A DNA stretch of 64,000 bases, from NCBI GenBank assembly GCA_030263715.1, contig SZPM01000010.1, forward strand, positions 1 through 64,000. Direction: 5' to 3'. Origin of the DNA: ATM1 sp003577165 (GTDB lineage Bacteria > Armatimonadota > Fimbriimonadia > Fimbriimonadales > ATM1). A program made the position numbers and the translations under genes. This document shows positions 41,277-49,385 of the stretch, in pieces. Each line of letters opens with the position of its first letter. Within the stretch, counting starts at the first letter, position 1. The notes beneath the pieces are model-generated. The model saw only the letters and a list, made by a program, of their open reading frames with translations, had not been told where the DNA came from and ran no database searches.

Positions 41277-42728
41277 CTACTTCTCCCTTGCTTGCGCCGT
41301 GTCTTCGCGAATCGCTGCGCCGTCCGTCAAGAGGTCCTTTCCGCCGAGTATCAACTTACCGGATTCGTTGTAGTCGAGCACCTGCGTGTACCCGTCCTGA
41401 GTGAGGCCGATTCGCACCTCGACCTGTTTCGCTTTTGCGTTCTCTGCGACGAACACGAAGTGCTTGCCGCCTTCCGTTCGAATCGCGTCCGTTGGAATCA
41501 GCGTTGCTCCACGGACTTGCTCGGTGATAATTCGGCCCTTCCCGAACATGCCGGGCTTGAGTAGCCCGCGCCCGTTTTCTACTGCGATGCGAGCGGAGAA
41601 CAACCGGCCCAAGTCGTCCGCCTGCGGAGTGACGGCAGCGACCGTGCCGGTGAACTTAATGTCGGGTAGCGCGTCAATCGTTACCTCCACCTGTTGGCCG
41701 GTTGACACTTTCGCAACTTCCATCTCAGGAATCTTCGCTTCGAAGTACACGCTGTTCAGGCTCACGATTCTCGCGATCGGAGTGCCTGGCGCGACGACCT
41801 GCCCCACTTGAGCGGGCCGGCCCACAACGTAACCGGTGATCGGAGAGATCACGTCAGCATCCGCGAGTTGCTTTCTCGCGCTGGCGAGCGCGGCTTCTGC
41901 TTCGCGGACCGCCGCGTTCGCCTCACGGAGTTGCTCTCGTCGAACGTTGTCAATGTCCGCATTCGCTCTCGCCGCCCGCACCCCGGCTTCCGCTTGTCTC
42001 ACCGCCTCTTCCGCTCGCTCGATCTCTTCCGGCCGGCTGCCCTCTTGGAGCGCATCCAGCGCCTCGACCGCCGCTCGGTAGTCGGCCAATGCCGTCTTGT
42101 ACGCCCACTCGGCTTGCTCCAGTTCGCTTCGCGAGATGACTTCCTGATTGAACAGTTCCTGCATCCGGTCGTAATCCATGCGGCGCTTTTCCATCGTCGC
42201 CTTCGCGGCGTTGACCTGTTCCTTCGCTCGCTCGATCTCTTGCGTTCGCGCACCGGCTCGCACGAGCCTCAAGTTCGCCTGGGCCTGCGCAAGAGCCGCC
42301 TCCGCCTGCTGAATAGAAGCCTCCGTGGACTTCGGCGACATCTTCGCCTGTTGCTCGGCTTGGGCGCGCAGGCTCTTCGCTCTTGCGAGCCCCGCCTCCG
42401 CACGTTGCACTTGAAGCGACAATGCGACGCTGTCCACTCTTGCGATGACTTGCCCAGCGCGAACCGGAGAGCCGTCGTTGACTGCAACCATTGTTAAGCG
42501 ACCCGCCGTTTCGGCACCAACCTGCACTTCATCCAGCGACTTCAATGGGCCGCTGACATCGAGCGCGACGCTGAGGTCATCAATCTTGGGTTCGGTGAAC
42601 GTAACCGGGACCGTCTGGTCCTCGAGTAACCGCTTCTGCCGTTCCGCCTGTTCTTGCGCCTCTTTGTCGCGGCACCCGGAGGCGACCACGGACAGGATTG
42701 CCAATAGAATGAACGACCAACGAATCAC
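41277..42728 (-). CDS. RND efflux membrane-fusion (HlyD/AcrA-like) lipoprotein
   Basis: 483 aa. Lipoprotein signal with VASGC (Cys ~19). The lipoyl half-motif QVGAETAGRLTMVAVNDGSPVRAGQVIARV and its mate VISPITGYVVGRPAQVGQVVAPGTP enclose a very long alpha-helical hairpin (~100-280; many Ala, Glu, Arg, Gln heptads), longer than in AcrA, which suggests reach to a tall outer-membrane channel. Beta-barrel and membrane-proximal domains follow. Its ATG overlaps the tolC-type gene's TGA. It bridges the RND pump and the outer-membrane channel. Confidence 0.92.
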   Translation of the reverse strand: MIRWSFILLAILSVVASGCRDKEAQEQAERQKRLLEDQTVPVTFTEPKIDDLSVALDVSGPLKSLDEVQVGAETAGRLTMVAVNDGSPVRAGQVIARVDSVALSLQVQRAEAGLARAKSLRAQAEQQAKMSPKSTEASIQQAEAALAQAQANLRLVRAGARTQEIERAKEQVNAAKATMEKRRMDYDRMQELFNQEVISRSELEQAEWAYKTALADYRAAVEALDALQEGSRPEEIERAEEAVRQAEAGVRAARANADIDNVRREQLREANAAVREAEAALASARKQLADADVISPITGYVVGRPAQVGQVVAPGTPIARIVSLNSVYFEAKIPEMEVAKVSTGQQVEVTIDALPDIKFTGTVAAVTPQADDLGRLFSARIAVENGRGLLKPGMFGKGRIITEQVRGATLIPTDAIRTEGGKHFVFVAENAKAKQVEVRIGLTQDGYTQVLDYNESGKLILGGKDLLTDGAAIREDTAQAREK

Positions 42729-44029
42729 TTCAAGTCCTCCTTGCCGACGGCTCGCTGAAGCCTGCCGTAGGCAACTGCGTAATCGAATTCCGCACGTACC
42801 AGATTTGTTCTCGCGAATGCGAAAGCAGTCGCGGCGTCGGAGACTTCAAGGGGAGTTCCAACGCCTGCTTCGTATCGAAGGCGCGCGAGCCGGAGGGCCT
42901 CCGTCGCCTGTTCGACGCTCTGCTTCGCAACCTCGATCACTTTGTAGGCGGTCTGAACATCGAGAAACGCCTGCTTCACCTGTAGATCGACAGCGTTCTG
43001 CGTCTGCTGCACGGCGATCTCGGCCTTCTGCTCTTCCTCTCGCGCTTGTCGCACTCTTGCCTTCGTGACACCGCCCTCAAAGAGCGGAATGTTCAAGAGC
43101 GCCGTCGCCGAAAGCGTTTCCCTCTCCGACCCGAGACCCTTTGCGTCCGGGTTGTGGTCCAGATTGGCGCTGATCGTCAGTGTCGGCAAATTGCCCTTCT
43201 CCTGAACCTGCCGAAAGCGCTTTCGAAACTGGAGTTGCATCCTTGCGGCGATCAATTCGGGCCGACCTTGGCGGGCCATCTCCGTCAGCGGACCGAGGTC
43301 GTCGGGGATCGGGGGGGGTGCCTCCGGCCGAGCCAATTCGAAAGGTGTGCTTACGTCCCGAGCGAGAACATTGTTGAGCGCCGACTTGGCAAGTTGGACT
43401 CCGTTCTTTGCGCGCAGCAGTTCCTGCTCCGCCGCCGTCACGTCCGTTTGCGCGCGGATTACGTCGAACTTCGCCGCCACGCCGGCAGCGACCCGCCGCT
43501 CCGCCATCTGCAGTTGTAGTTTGCGATTCGCCAGGTTCTCTTCCGCAACGGTCACGAGGTCCTCAGCGACGAGCACCTGAAAGAACGCGCTCTTCGCCTG
43601 CTCGGCTGCATCGTTTGCCGCCGCCATCACGAGGGCATCGGTCGCATGCCGGAGGGCCCACGCGGCGGAGATCGCAAGTCCGAATGCGCCGGTGATGTCG
43701 ACCGGCTGCTGAAGGCTCAGTTGGATGAGCTTCCGGTCGATGGGCCGAAAAGTGATGGGCGGTTGGCTCGGGTCGAAGACGACTTTGTTCTCCTCGGCGA
43801 ACCGCGTGTAAGTTCCGTTGACTCCGATCTTTGGCAGCACGGAACCCTTGGCCTCTTGAACCGACGCTTCGACTCGCCGCGCTTCGGCCTCCGCTGTCGC
43901 GACGGAGTACGCGTTCTGCCTCGCGATCTTCACGACTTCATCCAGTGTGAGCGGCTGTGGCGTCTGAAGCGCAGTGAGCACGCTCCCTAATGAAACGATG
44001 AACACGGTCATGGTCCTTCCTCCTGACAA
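42725..44029 (-). CDS. TolC-family outer-membrane efflux protein
   Basis: 434 aa with an N-terminal signal (MTVFIVSLGSVLTALQTPQP; possible start at M1 or at M7). Two TolC repeats are visible: LDEVVKIARQNAYSVATAEAEARRVEASVQEA at the start and the corresponding LEVSDAATAFAFARTNLVRAEFDYAVAYGRLQRAVG at the end, with long helices between. The protein would form the trimeric outer-membrane duct of the pump. It is 31 bp downstream of tetR and overlaps hlyD by 4 bp. It supports an outer membrane in this organism. Confidence 0.92.
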   Translation of the reverse strand: MSGGRTMTVFIVSLGSVLTALQTPQPLTLDEVVKIARQNAYSVATAEAEARRVEASVQEAKGSVLPKIGVNGTYTRFAEENKVVFDPSQPPITFRPIDRKLIQLSLQQPVDITGAFGLAISAAWALRHATDALVMAAANDAAEQAKSAFFQVLVAEDLVTVAEENLANRKLQLQMAERRVAAGVAAKFDVIRAQTDVTAAEQELLRAKNGVQLAKSALNNVLARDVSTPFELARPEAPPPIPDDLGPLTEMARQGRPELIAARMQLQFRKRFRQVQEKGNLPTLTISANLDHNPDAKGLGSERETLSATALLNIPLFEGGVTKARVRQAREEEQKAEIAVQQTQNAVDLQVKQAFLDVQTAYKVIEVAKQSVEQATEALRLARLRYEAGVGTPLEVSDAATAFAFARTNLVRAEFDYAVAYGRLQRAVGKEDLK

Positions 44030-44060
44030 TCAAAGCGCGCAACGGCGACTGGCCCCTTCA

Positions 44061-44690
44061 TTACCGTCCCCCACCCCTCTTGGTTGCTCGCTTGGGCCGT
44101 TCGGCTTGAATGCCTCGGTAGAGCACATCACATAGGCCTTTCAAGCGAGACTCGGGTTCCCCGGAGAGGAACATCATCCCGCAGGTGTGCAGCAGTATCC
44201 GCGCGCTGATCTCCGTATCGTGGGGGCGGAGTTCGCCGGCGCGAACTCGGGTGTCTAAGTACCGGCTGATTTCGGCGACGGAGCCGCGAATCAACTCCAT
44301 CCATCGGTCCGACAGCGCCTGGTTTCCCATCGCTTCCCGGACGAAGATCCGCATGAGCGGCCACTTGCTGCGATGAACCTTGTAGAACGTCTTCGCGATC
44401 TCGAGCAGTTCCGTGCTTGCGGGCTTCGTGTGGTCCGGCACTAAGGCAGAGCAGAATTCGGTCCCGGCGCCCTGAGCCCGCACCGTCTCCAGCAACAGGC
44501 TCTCTTTGCTCTCGAAATAGTGATAGATGAGTCCCGGGGCGACGCCGGCCCTCTCGCAGATGTCCTTGATCGTCGTCGCTTCGAATCCCCGCTCCGCGAA
44601 CAGCTCTAACGCGGCCTCGATGAGTTGGCAGCGGCGGGCTTCGGCCTGGACCTCTCGCGAGGTCGACTGGAGAGCGCCCGCTTTGTTCAT
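44061..44690 (-). CDS. TetR-family repressor of the efflux operon
   Basis: 209 aa from ATG 44690 (a TTG at 44705 would add five residues). TetR N-terminal HTH: RCQLIEAALELFAERGFEATTIKDICERAGVAPGLIYHYFESKESLLL, ~23-70. The C-terminal ligand-binding domain (~75-205) is variable as usual and the ligand cannot be inferred. First gene of tetR-tolC-hlyD-acrB. A perfect palindrome covers its start codon and -35/-10 elements lie upstream, so it most likely represses itself and the pump. Confidence 0.9.
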   Translation of the reverse strand: MNKAGALQSTSREVQAEARRCQLIEAALELFAERGFEATTIKDICERAGVAPGLIYHYFESKESLLLETVRAQGAGTEFCSALVPDHTKPASTELLEIAKTFYKVHRSKWPLMRIFVREAMGNQALSDRWMELIRGSVAEISRYLDTRVRAGELRPHDTEISARILLHTCGMMFLSGEPESRLKGLCDVLYRGIQAERPKRATKRGGGR

Positions 44691-44706
44691 TGAATGTTCA
44701 TTCAAT
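44689..44706 (-). promoter_or_regulatory. TetR operator palindrome at the tetR start
   Basis: ATTGAATG-TT-CATTCAAT, perfect 8-bp arms around two bases. It overlaps the tetR ATG (44688-44690) and lies just after the predicted -10. TetR-family repressors commonly bind such 16-20 bp palindromes next to their own gene. Confidence 0.75.
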
Positions 44707-44734
44707 CTTGAATCATGACCCGAGGCGTTGTCAA
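44705..44734 (-). promoter_or_regulatory. promoter of tetR-tolC-hlyD-acrB
   Basis: On the minus strand TTGACA (44734-44729), an 18-base spacer, then CAAGAT (44710-44705). The expected start site falls inside the adjacent palindrome. The -35 is a perfect consensus; the -10 is weak. Confidence 0.5.
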
Positions 44735-44861
44735 GCGCCCGTCAAAACTCGTTGACGCGTCGCATTCCAACTCAATTTGGTGCGAAATGGCGATTTCGAG
44801 CGTCCGAAATAGGTAAGCGCGGCCCTGGCTGTGCCGCGTCCCAACGGGGAGCCTGAACCGA

Positions 44862-45992
44862 ATGCACTCTCAGAATCTGTTCGACGCGCAAGCAAACATC
44901 AAAGTAATCGGCGTAGGTGGCGGTGGCTGCAACGCGGTCAACCGGATGATCGCCGCACGGCTCATCGGTGTGAAGTTCGTCGCGATGAACACGGACGTCC
45001 AGGCGCTCAGTCAAAGCCGAGCCGGACAAAGACTCCAACTTGGGTCCGAAGTGACATCCGGATTGGGCTCCGGCGGCGATCCAAATGTCGGAGAGCAGGC
45101 CGCACGCGAGTCGCTCCGCGACATCGAGCGCCTTGTCGAAGGCGCCGACATGGTGTTTGTCACCGCTGGCATGGGCGGAGGAACAGGCACGGGCGCGGCG
45201 CCCGTTGTTGCCGAAGTCGCCAAGTCTCGCGGCATCCTCACGGTCGGAGTCGTAACCAAGCCCTTCGCCTTCGAAGGGCCGAAGCGCAGACGGCAAGCCG
45301 AGATCGGCGCGGAGAAATTGAAAGAGAACGTGGACACGCTCATCACCGTGCCCAACGACCGCCTCGTGGACATCACTGAACGGTCGACCACTCTCGTCGA
45401 GGCCTTCCGGCTCGCGGACGACGTTCTCAGGTTCGGGGTCCAGGGCATCAGCGAGATCATCCTGACCCCTGGTCTCATCAACGTGGACTTCGCGGACGTG
45501 AGAAGCGTCATGACCGATGCGGGCGTGGCCATGATGGGCCTCGGCTTCGGACGCGGACCAGACCGCGCGCGTCTCGCCGCAGACGCGGCGGCAAGCAGCC
45601 GCCTCCTCGAAACGGACATCAACGGCGCGAAGCGGCTCCTCGTCAACATCGCCACCGGTCCGGACTTCACCCTCGCGGAAGCCAACGCAGCGATGGAGAG
45701 GCTCCTTCAATTCGTCGACCCCGACGACTCCGACATCATCATGGGTCACGTCGTCAAAGAAGACCTGGGCGAAGAGATCCACATCACGGTGCTGGCTGCA
45801 GGCATGGGATCACAGCGCCACAGATCGCGTGGGGCGATTCTCGAGTCCTCGCTCTCGATGCCGGAGATGCTGGCGGAGCCCGTCTCACGAGAACTATCCG
45901 CGAGGGAAGAGCAGGCCGCCCCTGTGGGAGTCACGTCGGCGGAGTCGCTCGACATTCCCACCTTCCTGAGGCGTCAGCGAGACGTCAGGTAG
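44862..45992 (+). CDS. ftsZ: cell division protein FtsZ
   Basis: Tubulin-like GTPase that forms the division ring. 376 aa: VIGVGGGGCNAVNRMI at the N-terminus, MNTDVQAL, tubulin signature GGGTGTG at 105-111, PNDRL (344-type loop), the T7 synergy loop LINVDFADVRSVM, and a C-terminal domain ending with LDIPTFLRRQ, the conserved tail that binds FtsA/ZipA-type partners. The linker (~322-360) is short. It stands alone, away from a dcw cluster, after a 156-bp gap that also holds the tetR promoter. GGGGAG lies 16-21 bases before ATG 44862. Confidence 0.95.
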   Translation: MHSQNLFDAQANIKVIGVGGGGCNAVNRMIAARLIGVKFVAMNTDVQALSQSRAGQRLQLGSEVTSGLGSGGDPNVGEQAARESLRDIERLVEGADMVFVTAGMGGGTGTGAAPVVAEVAKSRGILTVGVVTKPFAFEGPKRRRQAEIGAEKLKENVDTLITVPNDRLVDITERSTTLVEAFRLADDVLRFGVQGISEIILTPGLINVDFADVRSVMTDAGVAMMGLGFGRGPDRARLAADAAASSRLLETDINGAKRLLVNIATGPDFTLAEANAAMERLLQFVDPDDSDIIMGHVVKEDLGEEIHITVLAAGMGSQRHRSRGAILESSLSMPEMLAEPVSRELSAREEQAAPVGVTSAESLDIPTFLRRQRDVR

Positions 45993-46105
45993 GCCTTTCG
46001 CCCCTATTGTTCGAGGCTGCCTCGTCCCCGTTGGACAGGTCACAACCGAGCGTCCGACGAATAGGTAGTAATCTACAGCGGGTTCTTGAGACACAGTAGG
46101 CGCCA

Positions 46106-46627
46106 GTGTACGAGTGGTATTACGTCGGACAGTTCGGGCAATTAGGCCCACTCAGCAGCGAGCAGATGGTAGAGCTCGTCGAGTCCGGCGTCGTCGGACA
46201 GGAAACCTACGTTTGGAAGCGAGGCATGCGGGACTGGATGCTCGCCGAGGATGTGCCCGAACTCCGTACGCACATGCACATCCATGCGCCTCCCCCTCCA
46301 CCCCCAGGCCAAAGGCCACCAGAGAGGGCGCCCACCTCAACGGAGTTGGACCCTGTTGCTAAGTACAACATGAGCAAGATGTATGGCCAGGCCGGCATAG
46401 CCGCCTACTACGAGAGTCCGTACAGTCGCGTGCTCGCGGGAATTCTACAAATATTCCTGCCGGGGATCGGAAGGATCTACCTCGGTTACCACGCGATCGG
46501 AGTGCTGCAACTGCTTTGCACGATCTGCACCTGCGGCGTTCTCTGGCTGTGGCCGCTCATTGACGGCATCCTTATCCTCGCAGGCCAAGTCCGATACGAC
46601 GGCTACGCCAGAGCGCTCCCCGACTGA
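46106..46627 (+). CDS. GYF_2 + TM2 domain membrane protein
   Basis: 173 aa from GTG 46106. Residues 1-52 form a GYF_2 domain (YEWYYVGQFGQLGPLSSEQMVELVESG, then TYVWKRGMRDWMLAEDVPEL), which binds proline-rich peptides. A Pro-rich linker (~61-75) follows; it could be an internal ligand for the GYF domain. Residues ~105-165 match TM2: two membrane helices around a polar turn (ILQIFLPGIGRIYLGYHAIGVLQLL, WLWPLIDGILILAG). GYF_2+TM2 fusions are known in bacteria without assigned function. The 113-bp gap before it shows TAATCT near 46069 but no clear RBS. Its end overlaps the convergent gene by 25 bp. Confidence 0.85.
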   Translation: MYEWYYVGQFGQLGPLSSEQMVELVESGVVGQETYVWKRGMRDWMLAEDVPELRTHMHIHAPPPPPPGQRPPERAPTSTELDPVAKYNMSKMYGQAGIAAYYESPYSRVLAGILQIFLPGIGRIYLGYHAIGVLQLLCTICTCGVLWLWPLIDGILILAGQVRYDGYARALPD

Positions 46628-47529
46628 TCCGAAAGGTGGATCACATTCGGCTTCCAACCGATGCGGTCCAAGGCATCTTCGTAGTCCCTTGCCGTCAGTT
46701 GCTCCGGGCGCTTTTCTAACAGAGCGACAATCACTCCCTCCATCACGTTTGTACCGAACGACTCCCCTTCGATTTGCGGGGTGCTGGTGATCGCCTTCGC
46801 TGCGCCCGCGGTGCGAAGGAACTCGATGTCTGCTTTTCGCAGCGTGTTCGTAACGATCGTCTTGCCGTCGAGTCGGTCGGGGCAGTGCCGCCGGATGTAA
46901 TGCCAATCGCCGCAAATCACGTCCGCCTCCCGAAACGCCCACTCGTACTTCGGCTTTCGTTGCTCCTGCTTCTCCCCGGTCGGATAGAACCACTTGAAGG
47001 GAAGCAGCGTGACGATCGGCAAGACGATGGAGCCGACAAATCGAACAGCCCGGTAACTTCGCAGGCGAATCGGCAATCCTAAGCCGAACATCACGTCGCC
47101 AAAGACGACGCGAGGGCAGACGTCGCACAACGCCCTCGCCATGCCGAAGCGGTCGACGGCCATCGTGAGAAAAGCGCTCGAGTGAGCGAAGTCCACCTCA
47201 CCCGACTCAGCAAGCGAGTAGATGAGTTTCCTCTCCAGTGTGTGCTTGAGTCCGCTGCCGTCCACGACCGGTGTGCGCTTCGCTCCTGCAACCAGTTTCT
47301 TGATCTGGCGAAAGGTGTACTTGCGGTCGTCAAGCCAGAGGTACAGATCCGCCCCGCCGATTCCCAAGGCTGCCACTTGTCCGTCCAACTCCGAAAACTT
47401 GCTTGCGAATGCGTTCAGGTCGCCGTCGACTCCGATGCGCTCGATGGAGAACTCCTCCCCCAGAATTGTTGCGGTGCTCGCTTTGTTGCGCTTGCTGGAT
47501 CCGAGGCTGACGCTGACAACGCGTTTCAT
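46603..47529 (-). CDS. conserved hypothetical, 308 aa
   Basis: Starts at ATG 47529, with AGGTGA just upstream. The N-terminus VVSVSLGSSKRNKAST and IERIGVDGDLNAFASKFSELDGQVAALGIGGADLYLWLDDR resembles a family that I remember being labelled quinate 5-dehydrogenase in some genomes. I see no clear Rossmann glycine motif, so that label should not be trusted. The middle has a hydrophobic stretch (FVGSIVLPIVTLLPF, ~165-180). GADVI-like and TNTLR/TSTPQIEG segments suggest an alpha/beta fold. It converges with, and slightly overlaps, the GYF-TM2 gene. Confidence 0.65.
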   Translation of the reverse strand: MKRVVSVSLGSSKRNKASTATILGEEFSIERIGVDGDLNAFASKFSELDGQVAALGIGGADLYLWLDDRKYTFRQIKKLVAGAKRTPVVDGSGLKHTLERKLIYSLAESGEVDFAHSSAFLTMAVDRFGMARALCDVCPRVVFGDVMFGLGLPIRLRSYRAVRFVGSIVLPIVTLLPFKWFYPTGEKQEQRKPKYEWAFREADVICGDWHYIRRHCPDRLDGKTIVTNTLRKADIEFLRTAGAAKAITSTPQIEGESFGTNVMEGVIVALLEKRPEQLTARDYEDALDRIGWKPNVIHLSDQSGSALA

Positions 47530-47543
47530 ATTCACCTGTTATC

Positions 47544-47558
47544 GTTGCTTTCAGCAAC
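47544..47558. promoter_or_regulatory. inverted repeat upstream of the 308-aa gene
   Basis: GTTGCT-TTC-AGCAAC, 6-bp arms, 15 bases before the minus-strand ATG 47529. It could be an operator or a leader hairpin. Confidence 0.3.
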
Positions 47559-47639
47559 ATTTCTGCCGGTAACTGTTCTGACGGCAAAGCAACCGTTCGC
47601 AGGCTTACCTGAATCGCAGGCGAACCGGCAAATTCTCTG

Positions 47640-47658
47640 GGTAATGATTCTCAGAATT
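47640..47658. promoter_or_regulatory. Fur-box-like sequence
   Basis: GGTAATGATTCTCAGAATT matches the 19-base E. coli Fur consensus at 13 positions by my count. It lies 55 bp before the 30-codon membrane peptide gene. No Fur gene is in the window. Confidence 0.3.
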
Positions 47659-47712
47659 ACACCCACGCACGGAATGAACCTCTTGCGAGATTTCATCGAG
47701 GAGGAACAATCC

Positions 47713-47805
47713 ATGTGGTACACGATTGCAGCATTGGCTGTCGCAGGGGCGGCAATGGCGGGTGCATACAGTCTGCTTCGAGATTCCCTGTCGGATATTT
47801 GGTAA
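47713..47805 (+). CDS. 30-aa membrane miniprotein
   Basis: ATG 47713 to TAA 47805 encodes MWYTIAALAVAGAAMAGAYS plus a ten-residue tail with charges (LLRDSLSDIW). One transmembrane helix fills the first ~20 residues. GAGGAGG at about 47698-47704 gives a strong Shine-Dalgarno, and the gene lies isolated in the 340-bp space between two minus-strand genes, so translation is credible. The frame is open further upstream, but without a comparable start. Role unknown; size and shape are those of small regulatory membrane peptides. Confidence 0.5.
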   Translation: MWYTIAALAVAGAAMAGAYSLLRDSLSDIW

Positions 47806-47871
47806 TCCGATAGGCGGGTTCGGTTTCGAACCAGGATTTCAACGACCAGGGTCGGCCTTTCGGCCGGCCCT

Positions 47872-48339
47872 TCATCTTTGACGATGAATGACCTCACTCG
47901 AATAGCGAAACACCGCTTCGAGGAGCGCATCCCAGTGGTGGTAGATATCCGGTAACTCCTCCATTGTCGCGAGCCTGCGATCCGTTGCTTCGCTGTCTGA
48001 CGGGATGTCGACGAAGCTCGCAAGGCGAGACACGAAGGCCGAGGCCCAACGCGTGTGGCCTTTTTCAATCACACGGTAGCAGCCCAAGTAGGTGACACAC
48101 GTCACCTCCGCGCCTCCTTCCTCCATCGTCTCGCGGATCGCAGCGTCCTTCGGATCTTCCTCCGGTTCGACGCCGCCGCTCGGAATGCACCAACCCCTCC
48201 CCGGTATGTTCGTCAGTAAGACTTTGCCGCCGTCCCACACGAACATGAGGGCGGCAAATGGCTTAAACGGCGGTCGTGCAGGCGCCGGCTGGAACTCCAG
48301 TTGGCGCTTTTGCCACCGCCCTGTAGGAAATCTGCGCAA
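47872..48339 (-). CDS. NUDIX hydrolase
   Basis: 155 aa. The complete Nudix box, GGVEPEEDPKDAAIRETMEE followed by GGAEV (residues ~54-78), contains the G-x5-E-x7-REUxEExGU pattern that binds Mg2+. Family members hydrolyse nucleoside diphosphates linked to another group; the substrate is unknown. The start is TTG 48339, immediately after the lepB stop; a later in-frame start would cut the first strands of the fold. The two genes are clearly co-transcribed. Confidence 0.86.
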   Translation of the reverse strand: MRRFPTGRWQKRQLEFQPAPARPPFKPFAALMFVWDGGKVLLTNIPGRGWCIPSGGVEPEEDPKDAAIRETMEEGGAEVTCVTYLGCYRVIEKGHTRWASAFVSRLASFVDIPSDSEATDRRLATMEELPDIYHHWDALLEAVFRYSSEVIHRQR

Positions 48340-48834
48340 CTACTCGATCACCTTCCCAAGAATCTCCGTGACCGGCTTGGGTCCGAAGTGTCGGCTGTCC
48401 TCGCTGTTCTCATAATTGTCCCCTATAACGTAAATGTGCCCGGGGGGGACTCGATAAGGTCCGTCTACGATGTAGTTCCAGTCTTCGGGCTGCATCGCCG
48501 CATCCACTTCCTCGCCCTCGACCCGGTACACCCGCTTGATGAGGTACTCGCCCTCACTCTGCGGCTTGAGAACGATGACGTCCCCGTCCCTCGGCGGACC
48601 GACCAGCCAGAGAGCCTTACAGACCAGCACCCTTTGTCCAGACCGGAAGGTCGGCTCCATCGAGACGCCCTGCACGATGACCGTCTGGAAGTTCAGGAAG
48701 TAGAAGACCAGGAACAGGAAGACGAAGATCAGGGCCAGCCGAAAGCCCTGCTTGCCGAGACTCTGCAGGCAGCCCTGCCGGATAGGACGGGGGCCTTCGC
48801 CCGGGTCCCCTAACTTCGACAGGTCGATCTGCAT
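48340..48834 (-). CDS. lepB: signal peptidase I
   Basis: Cleaves signal peptides from exported proteins. 164 aa with one N-terminal TM helix (FRLALIFVFLFLVFYFLNF, ~31-49). The catalytic Ser58 is in QGVSMEPTF and the general-base Lys100 in YLIKRVYRVEG. Boxes D and E are LKPQSEGE and GDNYENSEDSRHFG (138-151). It is a short form (Gram-positive-like length) but all catalytic boxes are present. ATG 48834 is preceded by TATCAT at 10 bases, without a Shine-Dalgarno. Confidence 0.93.
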   Translation of the reverse strand: MQIDLSKLGDPGEGPRPIRQGCLQSLGKQGFRLALIFVFLFLVFYFLNFQTVIVQGVSMEPTFRSGQRVLVCKALWLVGPPRDGDVIVLKPQSEGEYLIKRVYRVEGEEVDAAMQPEDWNYIVDGPYRVPPGHIYVIGDNYENSEDSRHFGPKPVTEILGKVIE

Positions 48835-48840
48835 GCTCGG

Positions 48841-48850
48841 TAGAATGATA
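48841..48850. promoter_or_regulatory. overlapping divergent -10-like boxes (lepB / DUF4446 gene)
   Basis: Plus strand TAGAAT (48841-48846) and minus strand TATCAT (48850-48845) share two bases. The minus box is 10 bases before the lepB ATG; the plus box is 38 bases before the DUF4446 ATG. Polymerase binding for one should exclude the other. Confidence 0.45.
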
Positions 48851-48884
48851 CACGCGGCGCCCCCGGTCGTCGGCGTTCCGACCC

Positions 48885-49385
48885 ATGTTAGCGCAGGCTG
48901 CTCCTCAATACTTCGGCATTTTCGCGGCGCTGGTCGGAGTCACCTGGATCCTCCTGCTCTTCGTCTTCCTCAAGCAGAGACGCGACTTGAGTTTGATCCA
49001 CGAGGCGCTCCGGGGCACCTCCGGAGAGCGGCTTGAGCCACTTCTTCAGGAACACCTCCGATCGAAGCAGCGCCTGGAAAAGCGCGCCGACGAACTGGCC
49101 AAGCGAGTGGCAGAACTGGAGCAGAAGGCGATGGAGTGCGTCAGCGGGGTCGGACTCGTCCGCTACAACGCCTTCGGCGACGTCGGCGGCGAACAGAGTT
49201 TCGCTCTTGCCCTCCAAAACGAGGAGGGCGACGGAGTCGTCGTCAACAGCATCACGGGCCGCGAGCAGACCCGAATCTATTGCAAGGCCGTGAAGGCCGG
49301 CCGCTGCGACCAGAACCTCACGCCTGAGGAGGAGAAGGCCCTCCAACTGGCACGGCGTAGGAAGACGCCGAGCCAAGCGCAATGA
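48885..49385 (+). CDS. DUF4446 family membrane protein
   Basis: 166 aa. TM helix at ~9-29 (YFGIFAALVGVTWILLLFVFL), a coiled coil (~35-82, LLQEHLRSKQRLEKRADELAKRVAELEQ), then the DUF4446 core: GVGLVRYNAFGDVGGEQSFALALQNEEGDGVVVNSITGREQTRIYCKAVKAG. Family function is unknown; it is often near parB-type or cell-cycle genes in Firmicutes, but here it is coupled to an ECF sigma factor by ATGA overlap, which may link it to envelope stress. Confidence 0.88.
   Translation: MLAQAAPQYFGIFAALVGVTWILLLFVFLKQRRDLSLIHEALRGTSGERLEPLLQEHLRSKQRLEKRADELAKRVAELEQKAMECVSGVGLVRYNAFGDVGGEQSFALALQNEEGDGVVVNSITGREQTRIYCKAVKAGRCDQNLTPEEEKALQLARRRKTPSQAQ

Noticed and set aside
44772..45782. Minus-strand 336-aa frame over ftsZ
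   Set aside because: FtsZ motifs lie on the other strand; no start signal or recognisable protein in this frame.
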